A stretch of 38,474 nt of DNA from Cryomorpha ignava (GCF_010686655.1 NZ_JAAGVY010000043.1:1-38474), one strand, 5' to 3'. Positions 15,190 through 25,697 are shown, counted from the stretch's first letter. Translations and numbers: made by a program. Notes: generated from the letters alone by a model not told the origin.

Positions 15190-16205
15190 AAATTCTCCCC
15201 TTAAATAGTATTGCCAAGAAATCGGGCTTTGTTCTATTGCTCGTATTAATGACCGCAATTGGATGGATTGCCGCGTCTTTTACTGCCGAAACGCAGGAAG
15301 TGGATATATCCTACCAGCGATATTTTAATGACAATTACAAAATATTTTCGCTTAACACCCCAGCGGGAATAACCTTTGCAGGCGAAAAAGTTCCACTTGA
15401 AATTGAAGATGTTCGCGAAAGCTTAGACCGTGAGCTGCTGGTTAATACTTATTGGCAATCGCAGGGACTTCTTTTTCACAAACGAGCCAATCGCTGGTTT
15501 CCGGTTATTGAACCGATTCTGGCAGAACAAGGAGTACCAGATGATTTCAAATACCTCGCAGTAATAGAAAGTGGGTTAGACAACGTGGTTTCTCCAGCTG
15601 GTGCAACCGGTTACTGGCAACTCATGCGCGAAACCGGAAGAGAATATGGATTGGAAATAAACAATGAGGTAGATGAACGCTACAACGTAGAGAAATCTAC
15701 TGTTGCTGCCTGCAAATATTTAAAAGCCGCTTACGCGAGATATGGAAACTGGACAATGGCGGCAGCATCGTATAATGTAGGCATGTATGGCTTGGCTAAA
15801 CAGGTAGATAGGCAAAAAGCAGATAACTATTACGATTTGCTTCTCAATTCTGAAACAGGTAGATATCTGTATAGAACCATTGCAGTAAAAGAGATATTGA
15901 GTAGACCTGCACAATACGGTTTTCACTTTAGACCCAAAGACTTATACCAGCCTTACGAAACTTATGATGTAAAAGTCGATACTGCGGTAAGCGATTTTAC
16001 TGAATTTGCTTTTCAAAACGGAATCAACTACAAAATTCTTAAAATATTGAATCCCTGGTTGAGGGATACCTACATTACTAATCCAGATAGGAAAACTTAT
16101 GCCATTAAACTTCCTAAACCATCTGAAACCGGAATGGTTCCTTATGAGCTGAGACCTGAACAAAAAGCCCTGATTGACACTTTAAGTAGTGACTCAATTA
16201 AATAA
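15186..16205 (+). CDS. Membrane-anchored lytic transglycosylase (SLT domain)
   Basis: 339 residues. An N-terminal hydrophobic helix (about 14-31) serves as uncleaved anchor or signal sequence. The catalytic domain spans about 105-240: VIESGLD with catalytic Glu128, then SPAGATGYWQLM and the AAASYNVGM motif, as in SLT-type and MltD-like enzymes. It cleaves glycan strands of peptidoglycan with 1,6-anhydro ends. No LysM repeats are visible; the region after residue 250 may be a degenerate one. The start overlaps the preceding gene by 4 bp, so it is translated with the exopolysaccharide operon, possibly opening the wall for the export machine or simply sharing a promoter. Confidence 0.88.
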   Translation: MKILPLNSIAKKSGFVLLLVLMTAIGWIAASFTAETQEVDISYQRYFNDNYKIFSLNTPAGITFAGEKVPLEIEDVRESLDRELLVNTYWQSQGLLFHKRANRWFPVIEPILAEQGVPDDFKYLAVIESGLDNVVSPAGATGYWQLMRETGREYGLEINNEVDERYNVEKSTVAACKYLKAAYARYGNWTMAAASYNVGMYGLAKQVDRQKADNYYDLLLNSETGRYLYRTIAVKEILSRPAQYGFHFRPKDLYQPYETYDVKVDTAVSDFTEFAFQNGINYKILKILNPWLRDTYITNPDRKTYAIKLPKPSETGMVPYELRPEQKALIDTLSSDSIK

Positions 16206-16210
16206 AAAAA

Positions 16211-19045
16211 GTGCACGACATAAATATCTTAGAAGATCAGGCCCAAATAGAAGTACGCGGTGCCCGGGTTCATAATTTAAAAAATATAGACGTTATAATT
16301 CCGCGCAATAAACTCGTGGTAATCACCGGTTTGAGTGGAAGCGGAAAATCATCCCTGGCTTTTGACACTTTGTATGCTGAAGGACAAAGAAGGTATATAG
16401 AAACTTTCTCTGCTTATGCACGCCAGTTTTTGGGCACGATGGAGCGGCCTGATGTTGACCAAATAAACGGTTTAAGCCCTGTGATAAGCATTGAGCAAAA
16501 AACCATTAGCAAAAGTCCGCGATCTACCGTAGGTACCATAACCGAAATTTACGATTTTCTGCGCTTGCTTTACGCGCGTGTGGGTAACGCCTATTCGTAT
16601 GAGACCGGCGAGAAGATGGTGCAGTACAGCGAAGATCAAATCGTTGATCTGATTATAGAATCGTATAAAGGAGAAAAAATTTCTATTCTGGCTCCGCTCG
16701 TTCGCGGACGAAAAGGCCATTATCGGGAGTTGTTTGAGCAAATTGCTAAACAAGGATATATCCGTGCGCGGATAGATGGCGAAATCACCGAACTGGTACC
16801 CAACCTGAAATTAGACCGTTATAAAATTCACGATATTGAAGTGGTTATAGACCGCCTTGAGGTACGCGAAGATGATAAGGAGCGCTTGCGCCAAAGCGTA
16901 GCGACCGCTATGGAAATGGGTAAAGGAGCACTTATGATTCACCAATTTGATTCAGAAAAGGTGCGCCACTTCAGTAAAAATTTGATGTGCCCTACGACCG
17001 GAATTTCCTACCCGGAGCCGGAACCAAATCTCTTTTCGTTTAATTCGCCTTATGGGGTTTGCAGCCGTTGCAACGGGATAGGTGTGGTAAGCGAAATTGA
17101 CAAAGACAAACTTATTCCTGATGACAAAAAAAGCATTCACAAAGGTGCACTCGTTCCACTTGGAACCTATAAAAACAATTGGGTTTTCGGGCAGATTGAT
17201 GCACTTTTACAGAAATATGATTTTAAACTTACTACGCCCATCAAGGAAATTGATGACGAGCTGATTGACAAAATTCTACACGGAACGGACGAAACGCTGA
17301 AAGTAAATACAGGATCAGGGGCAAATGAATTCAGCGTTCAATTTGAAGGAATCGTAAATTTTATCGCCCGCCAGGCAGATGAGAATAGCTCTGCTCCTAT
17401 TCAGCGGTGGGCAAAAAGCTTTATGAATCAGGTAGTGTGCCCAAAGTGTGATGGTGCACGACTCAGAAAAGAAGCCTTGTTTTTTAAACTCGATGGAAAG
17501 AATATAGCTCAGGTGTCGAGCATGGGAATTGACAGCTTTGATGCGTGGATAAATAATCTAAGTGCTACACTTACAAAACGTCAGGAAAGAATTGCACGGG
17601 ATATTTTAAAAGAAATCACCAGCCGATCAGGTTTCTTAACTGATGTAGGATTAGATTATTTAAGTCTGAACCGAAGTGCTAAGACTCTTTCAGGAGGCGA
17701 AGCACAGCGTATTAGGCTCGCCACACAAATTGGCTCTCAACTTGTAGGCGTGCTTTACATACTCGATGAGCCGAGTATAGGTCTGCATCAGCGCGACAAC
17801 AATAAACTCATAGATTCGCTAAAGGCATTACGCGATATTGGCAATTCGGTAATCGTAGTAGAGCACGATAAAGAAATGATACTCGCTGCCGATCATGTAA
17901 TAGACATTGGACCTTTTGCAGGAGTGCACGGTGGTGAAATTGTAGCTCAGGGAACTGGTGCGGAAATTGAAAAAATGCATTCGCTTACCGCCGATTATCT
18001 TACGGGAGCTAAAGAAATAGCCGTTCCAAAAAAGCGCAGAAAAGGTAACGGAAAGAAAATAACCCTTAAGGGTGCACAAGGTCACAATCTGAAAGATGTG
18101 AATGTAGATTTTCCTTTGGGTAAATTTATTTGCGTAACCGGGGTTTCGGGTAGCGGAAAATCAACACTAATTAATCAAACCCTCTATCCGCTCTTAAATG
18201 CCGAGATATACAATGGTGTAAAAGAGCCACTTCCCTACAAATCTATTACCGGTCTCGAAAATATTGATAAGGTTATAGAAATAGATCAATCGCCTATTGG
18301 GCGCACACCACGAAGCAACCCGGCGACTTACACCGGCCTTTTCACCCATGTGAGAACTCTTTTTGCAGAAATGCCTGAGGCTAAAATCCGCGGGTATAAA
18401 ATTGGCAGATTTTCATTTAATACCTCAGGCGGCCGTTGCGAAACGTGCAAGGGCGCTGGCTTGCGAACCATCGAAATGAACTTTATGCCAGATGTTTACG
18501 TAGAATGCGAAACGTGCCAGGGAAAACGCTACAACCGCGAAACACTCGAAGTACGCTTTAAAGGAAACTCGATAAGCGACGTACTGAACATGACTATTAA
18601 TCAGGCAGCAGCATTTTTTAGTGAAATCCCTAAAATAGCAATGAAATTAGATACACTTGTAGATGTGGGATTGGGCTATTTAACACTAGGCCAACAATCT
18701 ACAACGCTTTCGGGCGGCGAGGCACAGCGAATTAAGCTAGCCTCTGAATTGTCAAAGAAAGACACCGGAAGCACTTTTTACATAATGGATGAGCCTACCA
18801 CAGGTTTACATTTTGAAGATGTAAGCATGCTGATTGATGTCCTCAACAGGCTCGTTGACAATGGAAATACTGTTCTTGTAGTAGAACATAACTTAGATAT
18901 TATTAAAGTGGCAGACTACATAATAGATATAGGCCCCGAAGGTGGCGATGCCGGTGGATATGTTGTAGCAAAAGGAACACCCGAGCAAATCGTAAAACAG
19001 AATAAGGGTTATACTGCCAAATACTTAAAAGAAGAATTAAAATGA
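16211..19045 (+). CDS. uvrA: UvrABC excinuclease subunit A
   Basis: 944 residues, full length for the family. It recognises bulky DNA lesions and loads UvrB in nucleotide excision repair. Start is GTG at 16211. Two ABC-type ATPase modules: Walker [10 protein letters not shown] (40-48) and GVSGSGKST (about 643-651), each with an LSGGEAQRI signature and DEP Walker B. Zinc-binding cysteines: CSRCNGIG in the first half and CETCKGAG ... CETCQGKR in the second. It is 5 bp after the transglycosylase and overlaps the LOG-family gene by 4 bp. Bacteroidota often place a Rossmann-fold LOG protein next to uvrA. Confidence 0.97.
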   Translation: MHDINILEDQAQIEVRGARVHNLKNIDVIIPRNKLVVITGLSGSGKSSLAFDTLYAEGQRRYIETFSAYARQFLGTMERPDVDQINGLSPVISIEQKTISKSPRSTVGTITEIYDFLRLLYARVGNAYSYETGEKMVQYSEDQIVDLIIESYKGEKISILAPLVRGRKGHYRELFEQIAKQGYIRARIDGEITELVPNLKLDRYKIHDIEVVIDRLEVREDDKERLRQSVATAMEMGKGALMIHQFDSEKVRHFSKNLMCPTTGISYPEPEPNLFSFNSPYGVCSRCNGIGVVSEIDKDKLIPDDKKSIHKGALVPLGTYKNNWVFGQIDALLQKYDFKLTTPIKEIDDELIDKILHGTDETLKVNTGSGANEFSVQFEGIVNFIARQADENSSAPIQRWAKSFMNQVVCPKCDGARLRKEALFFKLDGKNIAQVSSMGIDSFDAWINNLSATLTKRQERIARDILKEITSRSGFLTDVGLDYLSLNRSAKTLSGGEAQRIRLATQIGSQLVGVLYILDEPSIGLHQRDNNKLIDSLKALRDIGNSVIVVEHDKEMILAADHVIDIGPFAGVHGGEIVAQGTGAEIEKMHSLTADYLTGAKEIAVPKKRRKGNGKKITLKGAQGHNLKDVNVDFPLGKFICVTGVSGSGKSTLINQTLYPLLNAEIYNGVKEPLPYKSITGLENIDKVIEIDQSPIGRTPRSNPATYTGLFTHVRTLFAEMPEAKIRGYKIGRFSFNTSGGRCETCKGAGLRTIEMNFMPDVYVECETCQGKRYNRETLEVRFKGNSISDVLNMTINQAAAFFSEIPKIAMKLDTLVDVGLGYLTLGQQSTTLSGGEAQRIKLASELSKKDTGSTFYIMDEPTTGLHFEDVSMLIDVLNRLVDNGNTVLVVEHNLDIIKVADYIIDIGPEGGDAGGYVVAKGTPEQIVKQNKGYTAKYLKEELK

Positions 19046-19764
19046 TAAAAGAGGAAGAAGATGACGACAAAAAAATAAAAAAGGCTTTCAAGAATAGAAG
19101 CTGGAATGAACAAAAGACGAATGACAGCTGGGCCATTTTTAAAATAATGTCTGAATTTGTACATGGCTACGAAAAAATGTCGCGTATAAAACCCTGCGTA
19201 AGCATTTTTGGATCAGCGCGATTTACAGATGACAATCCCTCTTATCTCGCCGCCGAAGAGATTGCTTTCCGGCTTAGCGAAAAAGGATATGGTGTAATAA
19301 CCGGCGGTGGGCCGGGAATTATGGAAGCCGGAAATAAAGGTGCACACCGAGGTGGAGGCACCAGCGTGGGAATGAACATTGACTTACCGTTTGAGCAAAA
19401 AGGAAATCCTTACATCGACAGCGATAAACTCATTGAATTTGATTACTTCTTTGTCCGTAAAGTCATGTTTGTTAAGTACTCACAAGGCTTTATTGTAATG
19501 CCCGGTGGATTTGGAACTTTAGACGAAGTTTTTGAAGCACTAACCCTTATCCAAACCGGAAAAATTGGTCGCTTTCCTATTATTCTCTATGGAGAAGACT
19601 ATTGGGGCGGACTACTTGAATGGATCAAAAAAACCCTCTTAAACGATTATCATACCATAAGCGAAGAAGACCTTATGCTGTTTAGATTGGTGAACACACC
19701 CGAGGAAGCAGTAGAACATATCGACCGTTTTTATGGAAAGTATATGCTCAAGCCAAACTTCTAA
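19042..19764 (+). CDS. LOG-family Rossmann-fold protein (TIGR00730-like)
   Basis: 240 residues. Characteristic motifs GGGPGIMEAG (88-97) and PGGFGTLDE (154-162) place it in the lysine-decarboxylase-like/LOG family. These proteins are nucleoside 5'-monophosphate phosphoribohydrolases: they release a free base (cytokinin in plants, ordinary nucleotides in many bacteria). The first ~45 residues are very charged and family-variable. Its start overlaps the uvrA stop (ATGA), so it is translationally coupled to uvrA. The following gene has its own promoter candidate, so the operon probably ends here. Confidence 0.92.
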   Translation: MIKEEEDDDKKIKKAFKNRSWNEQKTNDSWAIFKIMSEFVHGYEKMSRIKPCVSIFGSARFTDDNPSYLAAEEIAFRLSEKGYGVITGGGPGIMEAGNKGAHRGGGTSVGMNIDLPFEQKGNPYIDSDKLIEFDYFFVRKVMFVKYSQGFIVMPGGFGTLDEVFEALTLIQTGKIGRFPIILYGEDYWGGLLEWIKKTLLNDYHTISEEDLMLFRLVNTPEEAVEHIDRFYGKYMLKPNF

Positions 19765-19852
19765 AAAGGGTAATTAATTAGAACCGTGCATTTTCAACAC
19801 AATTCTGTTCGCAAAATTGATTGATCATCATTATTGACGTGCAGTTAATAGA

Positions 19853-19860
19853 TAGATTTG
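19853..19860 (+). promoter_or_regulatory. Promoter candidate for the first SPOR-domain gene
   Basis: TAGATTTG matches the Bacteroidota -7 consensus TAnnTTTG, with TTG of TTGACG at 19834-19836, 16 bp upstream. The ATG is 34 bp downstream. It lies in the 130-bp gap after the LOG gene. Confidence 0.5.
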
Positions 19861-19894
19861 TTTAAATAGGTTATTTAAGCAATCACAGCACGGC

Positions 19895-21349
19895 ATGATT
19901 AAAACGCTTCTTTTCGGATTAAATGTTTTCGGGTTTCTATTGATAGGTTTTTTCCAAAAATCGGAGGTTATAATTACACACACTCCGCCCGAAAAACTAA
20001 AGCCGGGACAGGAAGCTGTGGTAACGGTAGAAATTGACAAATCAACAGTCTCAGGTTTTGCAAAATACCAGATTACCCTTGGTGACGGGCTAACTGCCGA
20101 AATGGTAGAAAGCGCAGGAGCCTCATTTACTTTCAATGATCAAAAAGCGAAATTTATTTGGATGGCTCTGCCCGACGCCAAAAAATTCACCATTAAATAC
20201 CGCATTATTGCCGATAAAACCGCCCTTGGAAATCTTAGTCTCGATTCACGCTTTTCTTATATTTACGAAAATGAACGGAAGAATTATGACCTCCCCGATC
20301 ACAAAATTGCTGTTGGTGAGGCGAGCGCACTTGCTGCCAATCAAATAAAATCGTCTATTCAAGACAAGGCAAGCAACAAATCAGCAACAATAGTAAGCGA
20401 TCGCCAAATAACTTCGGTAGGAATTAACCAATGGAAGGTAGACTTGACAATTCAAAAATCAGGATTACAGGGTTTTGCCAAAATCGAAGAAAATATTCCA
20501 AACGGTTATACTGTGATTGATTTAAAATCGAGCTCTGCCGTCTTTTCGCTCGACGATACGAAAGTGAAATATATCTGGTACGACATTCCCGAAAATGAAA
20601 CCGTAACGGTCTCGTATAAAATGCTTCCTGTTATTGCCATGGATGCCACTACTCCAAAAATTGACGGCTACTTTTCTTATCTCAAAGACGAAGAGACCAT
20701 CACTATACCAATTGGTGAAACCACCCCTGAAATTGCTCAGGATGAAGAAATCCTCGCCGCTAATCCCGATACATCTTCAGCAATAATTACTGACGCAAAA
20801 AGTATTGATAACGAAGAAGATATAGCTGACATAACAGTGCCTGCTATAAATGAAAATCCAAAAAGTGAGGATATTCCCAAAACAGAAAAAAGTACTGCAG
20901 TTGATAAAAAGCCTGAACCTAAACCCGAACCAAAGCCAAAAGCAGAAGAAACGCCCAAGCCTGAAACAAAGCAGCCTGCTTCACAAAATGCAACAGCTGA
21001 TAATTCTACCAACAAAGGAAGAACGGACGCCAATATTGTAAATGTCCCAGAGCCTGAAACGGGCGTGTATTACCGGGTACAAATAGCAGCTGGAAAAAAC
21101 AATCTGAAAACAGATCTTTTTGCAAAACTTTACAATTTTAGCGAAGGGTATAAATTAGAAAACATGGATGGTCTCTTTAAATACACCACCGGTTACCACC
21201 AGGTGTATAAAGCGGCACGAGACGGAAGAGTGCGTATTACAGCCAAGTACGATAAATTTAAAGGGCCATTTGTAACAGCCTACAATGACGGCGAGAGAAT
21301 TACCGTTCAGGAAGCTCTTATGATTACAAGCCAGAAGTGGTTTCAGTAA
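19895..21349 (+). CDS. Secreted SPOR-domain protein with duplicated N-terminal domain
   Basis: 484 residues. An N-terminal hydrophobic segment (4-20) is a signal peptide or anchor. Residues ~27-143 and ~172-275 are an internal duplication: both contain SGFAK or QGFAK, a P/D-G turn, a Ser-rich strand, KFIW or KYIW and a YRI or YKM strand, suggesting two beta-sandwich domains. An acidic then Pro-Lys linker (about 280-385, with KPEPKPEPKP) leads to a C-terminal SPOR-like domain (about 393-480: YYRVQIAAGK ... GPFVTAYNDGERITVQEA). SPOR domains bind denuded peptidoglycan glycans, so the protein probably spans from envelope to wall. I do not recognise the N-terminal domains. The next gene also has SPOR-like modules. 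Confidence 0.85.
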   Translation: MIKTLLFGLNVFGFLLIGFFQKSEVIITHTPPEKLKPGQEAVVTVEIDKSTVSGFAKYQITLGDGLTAEMVESAGASFTFNDQKAKFIWMALPDAKKFTIKYRIIADKTALGNLSLDSRFSYIYENERKNYDLPDHKIAVGEASALAANQIKSSIQDKASNKSATIVSDRQITSVGINQWKVDLTIQKSGLQGFAKIEENIPNGYTVIDLKSSSAVFSLDDTKVKYIWYDIPENETVTVSYKMLPVIAMDATTPKIDGYFSYLKDEETITIPIGETTPEIAQDEEILAANPDTSSAIITDAKSIDNEEDIADITVPAINENPKSEDIPKTEKSTAVDKKPEPKPEPKPKAEETPKPETKQPASQNATADNSTNKGRTDANIVNVPEPETGVYYRVQIAAGKNNLKTDLFAKLYNFSEGYKLENMDGLFKYTTGYHQVYKAARDGRVRITAKYDKFKGPFVTAYNDGERITVQEALMITSQKWFQ

Positions 21350-21457
21350 ACGTCTGACAAAAATTCGGATGTTTAACACACCGAAGATTTAAATTACGGT
21401 ATATTTTAGAACCTTGAGTGGGATATTGCAGTATAAGGTGCATAATATTTACTGTGC

Positions 21458-23512
21458 ATGTCCCTCAAGAACTTATATATCATAATCGGTTTACTGACAG
21501 TATTTGCCTTAGCGCAGCTTAAGGTTAATGCGCAAGCAGATTCCTTAAAACCCACTGTTAACAACCTTCCACGCCCCCAAATAGAAATTGGTGCCGGCGT
21601 ATTTTCCTATTTTGGAGATGTTGGAAACCTGGGTGGTCACGGCACAAGCTATGACCTAAACTGGGCGTATAACCTTGGACTTAAAAACCCCATTTCAAAC
21701 TCTTTCAATTTAAATTTATACGCCCTTTTCGGGAAAGTAAGTGCCAGTGAGCAGTTCAATGCCGGAAGTGAGAATTTTAGTACAGAAATTAGAATGGGCG
21801 GGCTTTCCATTGAATACAATTTCAATGCTCTGCTTCCCAAAACGAGAAACGTAACTCCTTATATAAGTCTGGGTATTTCTACGTTTGAATTTAATCCAAA
21901 AGGCGATCTTTACGACGCACAGGGAAATGAATACCACTACTGGGATGATGGAACCATACGTCGCGGAGCACTCAGCCCGGCAAAAGCAAATGCCAGCGAC
22001 ATACTTATACGTGACAATGTGTATGAAACAGACCTGCGCGAAACAAACGACAAATCTGAAAGGTACGATTTACGTGCCTTCTCCATACCGGTAGGAGCCG
22101 GAGCCATGCTTAAGCTTACCGAAAGCTTTACAATGCGCATGGGAGCTGAATTCCATTTTGCACTTTCTGACAATATTGACAATATCAATTCTGAAACGAC
22201 GACTTACAACACATCTAAAAAAGGAAACGATTTTCTCTTGTATTCAAATCTTGCCCTGGCATATAATCTTCATTATTTTGCTAAAGACAAAAATCCCGGG
22301 TCAGCACTCGGCTCTTCAGATATGGAAGGTCTTGAATATGAAGACGAAGACAGCGACGGCGTGGCAGATATCATTGATTTATGCCCATTTACGCCATCTA
22401 CAGTTTCGGTAAATGGTTATGGGTGCCCGCTTGATTATGATAGCGATGGAGTACCAGATTATTTGGACGAAGAACCAAATTCGGCACCAAACGCATTTGT
22501 AAATACCGATGGTGTGACCCTCACCGATGAGGAGATTGAAAAAATGTATTTGATTTATTCAGACTCAATCGGAAATTTACAATTCGAAAAATCGGCAACT
22601 TATACCGCCGACATCAAACGACGTGATAAAACCGCTAATAGAAACAAAGGATATCGCGTTGTAATAAGTAATACCACAAGTTTAAGCAGCGATCAGATTT
22701 CGAGAATGCTGTCCATTGCAGATATTCAATCAGAAGAAAATTCGCAAGGAACTTCCTATTACATCGGCAATTTCGAAAATCCTATAGAAGCACTTTCGCG
22801 AAAAGCAGAAATTGATGAATTGGGAATCGAATCGCGACTGGTTTACAATAATTTTGGAGAGATTACAGATATACACGAGTCAGAAATCGCTGAACTGAAT
22901 GCCGCCATAAATCCATCTGACCTTAATCCAAATCAGATAGTATTCAGAGTACAGATCGGAGCTTATCGCTCAAAATTGTCTAAAGATGTATTCTCAGATG
23001 TTCCCGAACTGCTTGTAATTGAAGGCAATGATGGATTAACGCGCTACATGTCAGGATCGTTTCCAACCATACAGGATGCAGCGAAATACAAAATCAACTT
23101 ATTGCTAAAAGGATTTGACGGTGCCTTTGTAACATCTTACCGTGCCGGATACCGAATTACCCTTAAAGAAGCAGGCGCTACTGTAAATTCTGAAGAAGAT
23201 ATTGTGTCAAAAGAGCAAACCTCTGGATCTATAAACGCCGATTTTGTTGATTTCACAATTCAACTTGGCTCATTTGATGGTCGTGTACCGGCAGAAGTTT
23301 TGAGCGACTACATGAGTTTAGGAAATGTACGCCCACTGAGAGGGTCAAACGGAAATACCAAGTATGTATACAGCAAGTTTGAAACCCAGAAAGAAGCAAT
23401 AGATGCGTTGCGAACGCTTAACGATAAAGGATTTGGTGATGCATTTGTGGTGGGCGAATTCAACGGCCAGATTATTCCGGCAGCAGAAGCTAAAAAACTG
23501 AAAGGAAATTAA
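21458..23512 (+). CDS. Outer-membrane barrel protein with TSP3-like repeats and SPOR-like modules
   Basis: 684 residues with a signal peptide (to about residue 26, VNAQA). Residues ~38-280 have alternating beta strands of a porin-like barrel (ENFSTEIRMGGLSIEYNF, FTMRMGAEFHFALSDN). A calcium-binding TSP3-like stretch follows (EDSDGVADIIDLCPF, DYDSDGVPDYLDEEP), a common joint after Bacteroidota barrels, where an OmpA domain usually comes next. Here there are instead about three SPOR-like modules: YRVVISNTT (near 400), FRVQIGAYRSK (near 495) and FTIQLGSFDGR (near 600). This combination suggests an outer-membrane protein gripping peptidoglycan through SPOR modules. It ends 8 bp before the convergent comEC stop. 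Confidence 0.85.
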   Translation: MSLKNLYIIIGLLTVFALAQLKVNAQADSLKPTVNNLPRPQIEIGAGVFSYFGDVGNLGGHGTSYDLNWAYNLGLKNPISNSFNLNLYALFGKVSASEQFNAGSENFSTEIRMGGLSIEYNFNALLPKTRNVTPYISLGISTFEFNPKGDLYDAQGNEYHYWDDGTIRRGALSPAKANASDILIRDNVYETDLRETNDKSERYDLRAFSIPVGAGAMLKLTESFTMRMGAEFHFALSDNIDNINSETTTYNTSKKGNDFLLYSNLALAYNLHYFAKDKNPGSALGSSDMEGLEYEDEDSDGVADIIDLCPFTPSTVSVNGYGCPLDYDSDGVPDYLDEEPNSAPNAFVNTDGVTLTDEEIEKMYLIYSDSIGNLQFEKSATYTADIKRRDKTANRNKGYRVVISNTTSLSSDQISRMLSIADIQSEENSQGTSYYIGNFENPIEALSRKAEIDELGIESRLVYNNFGEITDIHESEIAELNAAINPSDLNPNQIVFRVQIGAYRSKLSKDVFSDVPELLVIEGNDGLTRYMSGSFPTIQDAAKYKINLLLKGFDGAFVTSYRAGYRITLKEAGATVNSEEDIVSKEQTSGSINADFVDFTIQLGSFDGRVPAEVLSDYMSLGNVRPLRGSNGNTKYVYSKFETQKEAIDALRTLNDKGFGDAFVVGEFNGQIIPAAEAKKLKGN

Positions 23513-23520
23513 ATATTGGT

Positions 23521-25638
23521 TTACCTTTCGGCTGCTAAGGAATGCTTAGGTACGGCAAAGAAAGGCCCTTGATAATGCATATCCCAAAATGCAATATTGT
23601 TTCTAAGTAAAATTTCCATTATTCGCTTTCGCTGATAATGCGGAATGGTTGAATCAATAATGTAAAATGTTCCCGAATGGAATACGGAATCTCGGCTGGC
23701 TTTAAATCCTTTAGAAAGAATTACAAAATCAGATGTTTTCTTGATTAAATCATCACTGCTTGGTGGAGCATTCCAGTGAGCAACTGTGTGTCCATTAAAG
23801 AAAATAGTTCGGGAATTTGCGGCAAAGGTTTTGCTCAATCTATTAGAATCGTACAGTTCCCACTCTACCTTATCAATTCCGGCTTTATCAAAATAACCGT
23901 TGAGATAAAACGCGTTGCTCCCCAATTGAGCCGCGCTCGTATCGCTTGTAAAAACCACAGCTTTACGTCCTTGCCGAAGTATTAAATTAGATTCCTTGGA
24001 TCCTTCCAGAATACTAATTTCAACTGTCCGGGATACTACAATCTTACGAACTATCCAGGAAGCCGACAATCCTGAAATAATTATTAGCGGAAGCCATAAA
24101 TTCCACTTTCTGGGATTCTGATAAAATTTTACAAGTAAAAAGATTAACAGATAAACCATAATTACCACTAGCAGGCTAAAATGAAGATTTTCGCTTAAGG
24201 CGAGTGGCAGCGCTGAAACCCATTCAATAAAAGTATCTAACCCCCAAAGAGTCCATTTTAAGATGAACGCAAACGTGGCACTTAAAAACGGAATAAAATT
24301 GAACACGATAGTTAGTAATCCCGCATATAGGCCGATCATTGCGGCTGGTATAACGACCAAATTGGTAATAAAAAACAAATTTGGAAACTGACCGAAATAG
24401 TAAATACTAAGCGGAAAAGTTGCCAACTGCGCGGCAAAAGACACCACAAACAAAGACCAGACTTTATCGGGAAGCCAGCTTTTGAAAATAAAAATGGTGT
24501 AAATGGGTTTGAAGAAAAATGAAATTCCAATTACAGCGAGATACGAAAGTTGAAAACCCACCTCTGTAATAATGGAAGGGTTAAGAATTATGAGAAGTAA
24601 GGCACTCACAGCAAGCATATTGTAAATATTGCTCCGCCTTCCGCTATGTTTTCCGACGGCTATAAACGAAAACATTGTTGCAGCTCGGAGCACCGACGGC
24701 GAGAAGCCTGTAATACCGGCGTAAAACCACAAAATGAAAAGTGTTATGAGCAAATTTGTGAGTCGCCATTTTTTACCGGGAAATATTCTAATTAATAAGC
24801 CAATTACTACCAGATAAATAATCCCAACATGCAAACCGCTTACTGCAAGCACATGCACGGCACCGGCTGTGGCAAAAGCAACTTTTGTATCGGCGAGTAT
24901 CAATGATCTCTTTCCGAGAATAAGCGCCGATGCAACACCGAGTTCTCTCGGCTCCAGACCTCGATTTGCAAAAATTTCTACACAGTAGTTTTGAACCTCG
25001 TGAAAAAACCCCATTAACGAAAACTGCTGATTGAGCGGTCTTTCCACCTTAATTTTTTCATGAAAATAGACGATACCCGCTATACCATTCTTTAAAAGAT
25101 ACTTCCCATAGTCAAACTGCCCCGGATTAACCGGTGGCTTATGTTTCTGGGGTATTGATTTAAATGCAACTAAGTCGCCTGGCTTTAGCGTATCAAGATG
25201 CAATTCATGGGGAGAATAGCTTAAAACTTGAATATCAGCAAGTGAAATTAGCTCATCATTAATCGATTCAATTTTCAATTTAAGCAAAAGACTTACAGAG
25301 CGTTCTTTTATCTGCGGATACTCCACCACTTCACCCACGAAAGAATCGCCCAAAGTTGGTAATATTAAAGCCGTTTGTGCATTGAGTCTCTGCTGAAGAG
25401 AAAGAGCCACACCGGCAAAAATCAATCCGGCACTGCAAATTACACCAAAAACCATTTGGTATCTGTGGTATTTCCATGTTTTTGCATAAACGTTTAATAC
25501 CACAAAGCAACCTAGTGTTCCTCCTAAAAAAAACTTAAAAAGTACAGAATCTAATGGCAAAGAAAACCCTGCAGTTACACCCAATATAAGAGGAATAACC
25601 AGTCTTAAAAAAGGAGCTTGACGCCAAATTGACTCCAT
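23521..25638 (-). CDS. comEC: ComEC/Rec2-family DNA uptake channel
   Basis: 705 residues with about ten membrane helices. Order: two N-terminal helices, a soluble DUF4131-type OB region with NPGQFDYGKYL (171-181), then the competence domain starting with HVLAVSGLHVG (262-272), its most diagnostic motif. In transformable bacteria ComEC carries one DNA strand across the inner membrane. The C-terminal ~170 residues resemble a metallo-beta-lactamase-like fold (ISILEGSKESNLILRQG) but have no HxHxDH metal site, as in other Bacteroidota ComEC proteins. The start ATG (25636-25638) lies immediately after the terminator of the preceding gene, so a promoter must overlap 25639-25697. Confidence 0.93.
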   Translation of the reverse strand: MESIWRQAPFLRLVIPLILGVTAGFSLPLDSVLFKFFLGGTLGCFVVLNVYAKTWKYHRYQMVFGVICSAGLIFAGVALSLQQRLNAQTALILPTLGDSFVGEVVEYPQIKERSVSLLLKLKIESINDELISLADIQVLSYSPHELHLDTLKPGDLVAFKSIPQKHKPPVNPGQFDYGKYLLKNGIAGIVYFHEKIKVERPLNQQFSLMGFFHEVQNYCVEIFANRGLEPRELGVASALILGKRSLILADTKVAFATAGAVHVLAVSGLHVGIIYLVVIGLLIRIFPGKKWRLTNLLITLFILWFYAGITGFSPSVLRAATMFSFIAVGKHSGRRSNIYNMLAVSALLLIILNPSIITEVGFQLSYLAVIGISFFFKPIYTIFIFKSWLPDKVWSLFVVSFAAQLATFPLSIYYFGQFPNLFFITNLVVIPAAMIGLYAGLLTIVFNFIPFLSATFAFILKWTLWGLDTFIEWVSALPLALSENLHFSLLVVIMVYLLIFLLVKFYQNPRKWNLWLPLIIISGLSASWIVRKIVVSRTVEISILEGSKESNLILRQGRKAVVFTSDTSAAQLGSNAFYLNGYFDKAGIDKVEWELYDSNRLSKTFAANSRTIFFNGHTVAHWNAPPSSDDLIKKTSDFVILSKGFKASRDSVFHSGTFYIIDSTIPHYQRKRIMEILLRNNIAFWDMHYQGPFFAVPKHSLAAER

Positions 25639-25662
25639 AAAAAAAGGGGCTAAATGCCCCTT
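25639..25662 (-). terminator. Intrinsic terminator of the T9SS protein gene
   Basis: On the minus strand: AAGGGGC, loop ATTTA, GCCCCTT, then a run of T. The 7-bp GC-rich stem and T-run are textbook. It lies 35 bp after the stop at 25698 and directly in front of the comEC start codon. Confidence 0.85.
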
Positions 25663-25697
25663 AAATTACTTATTTTTTCTTTGGCTACATCAAAATC

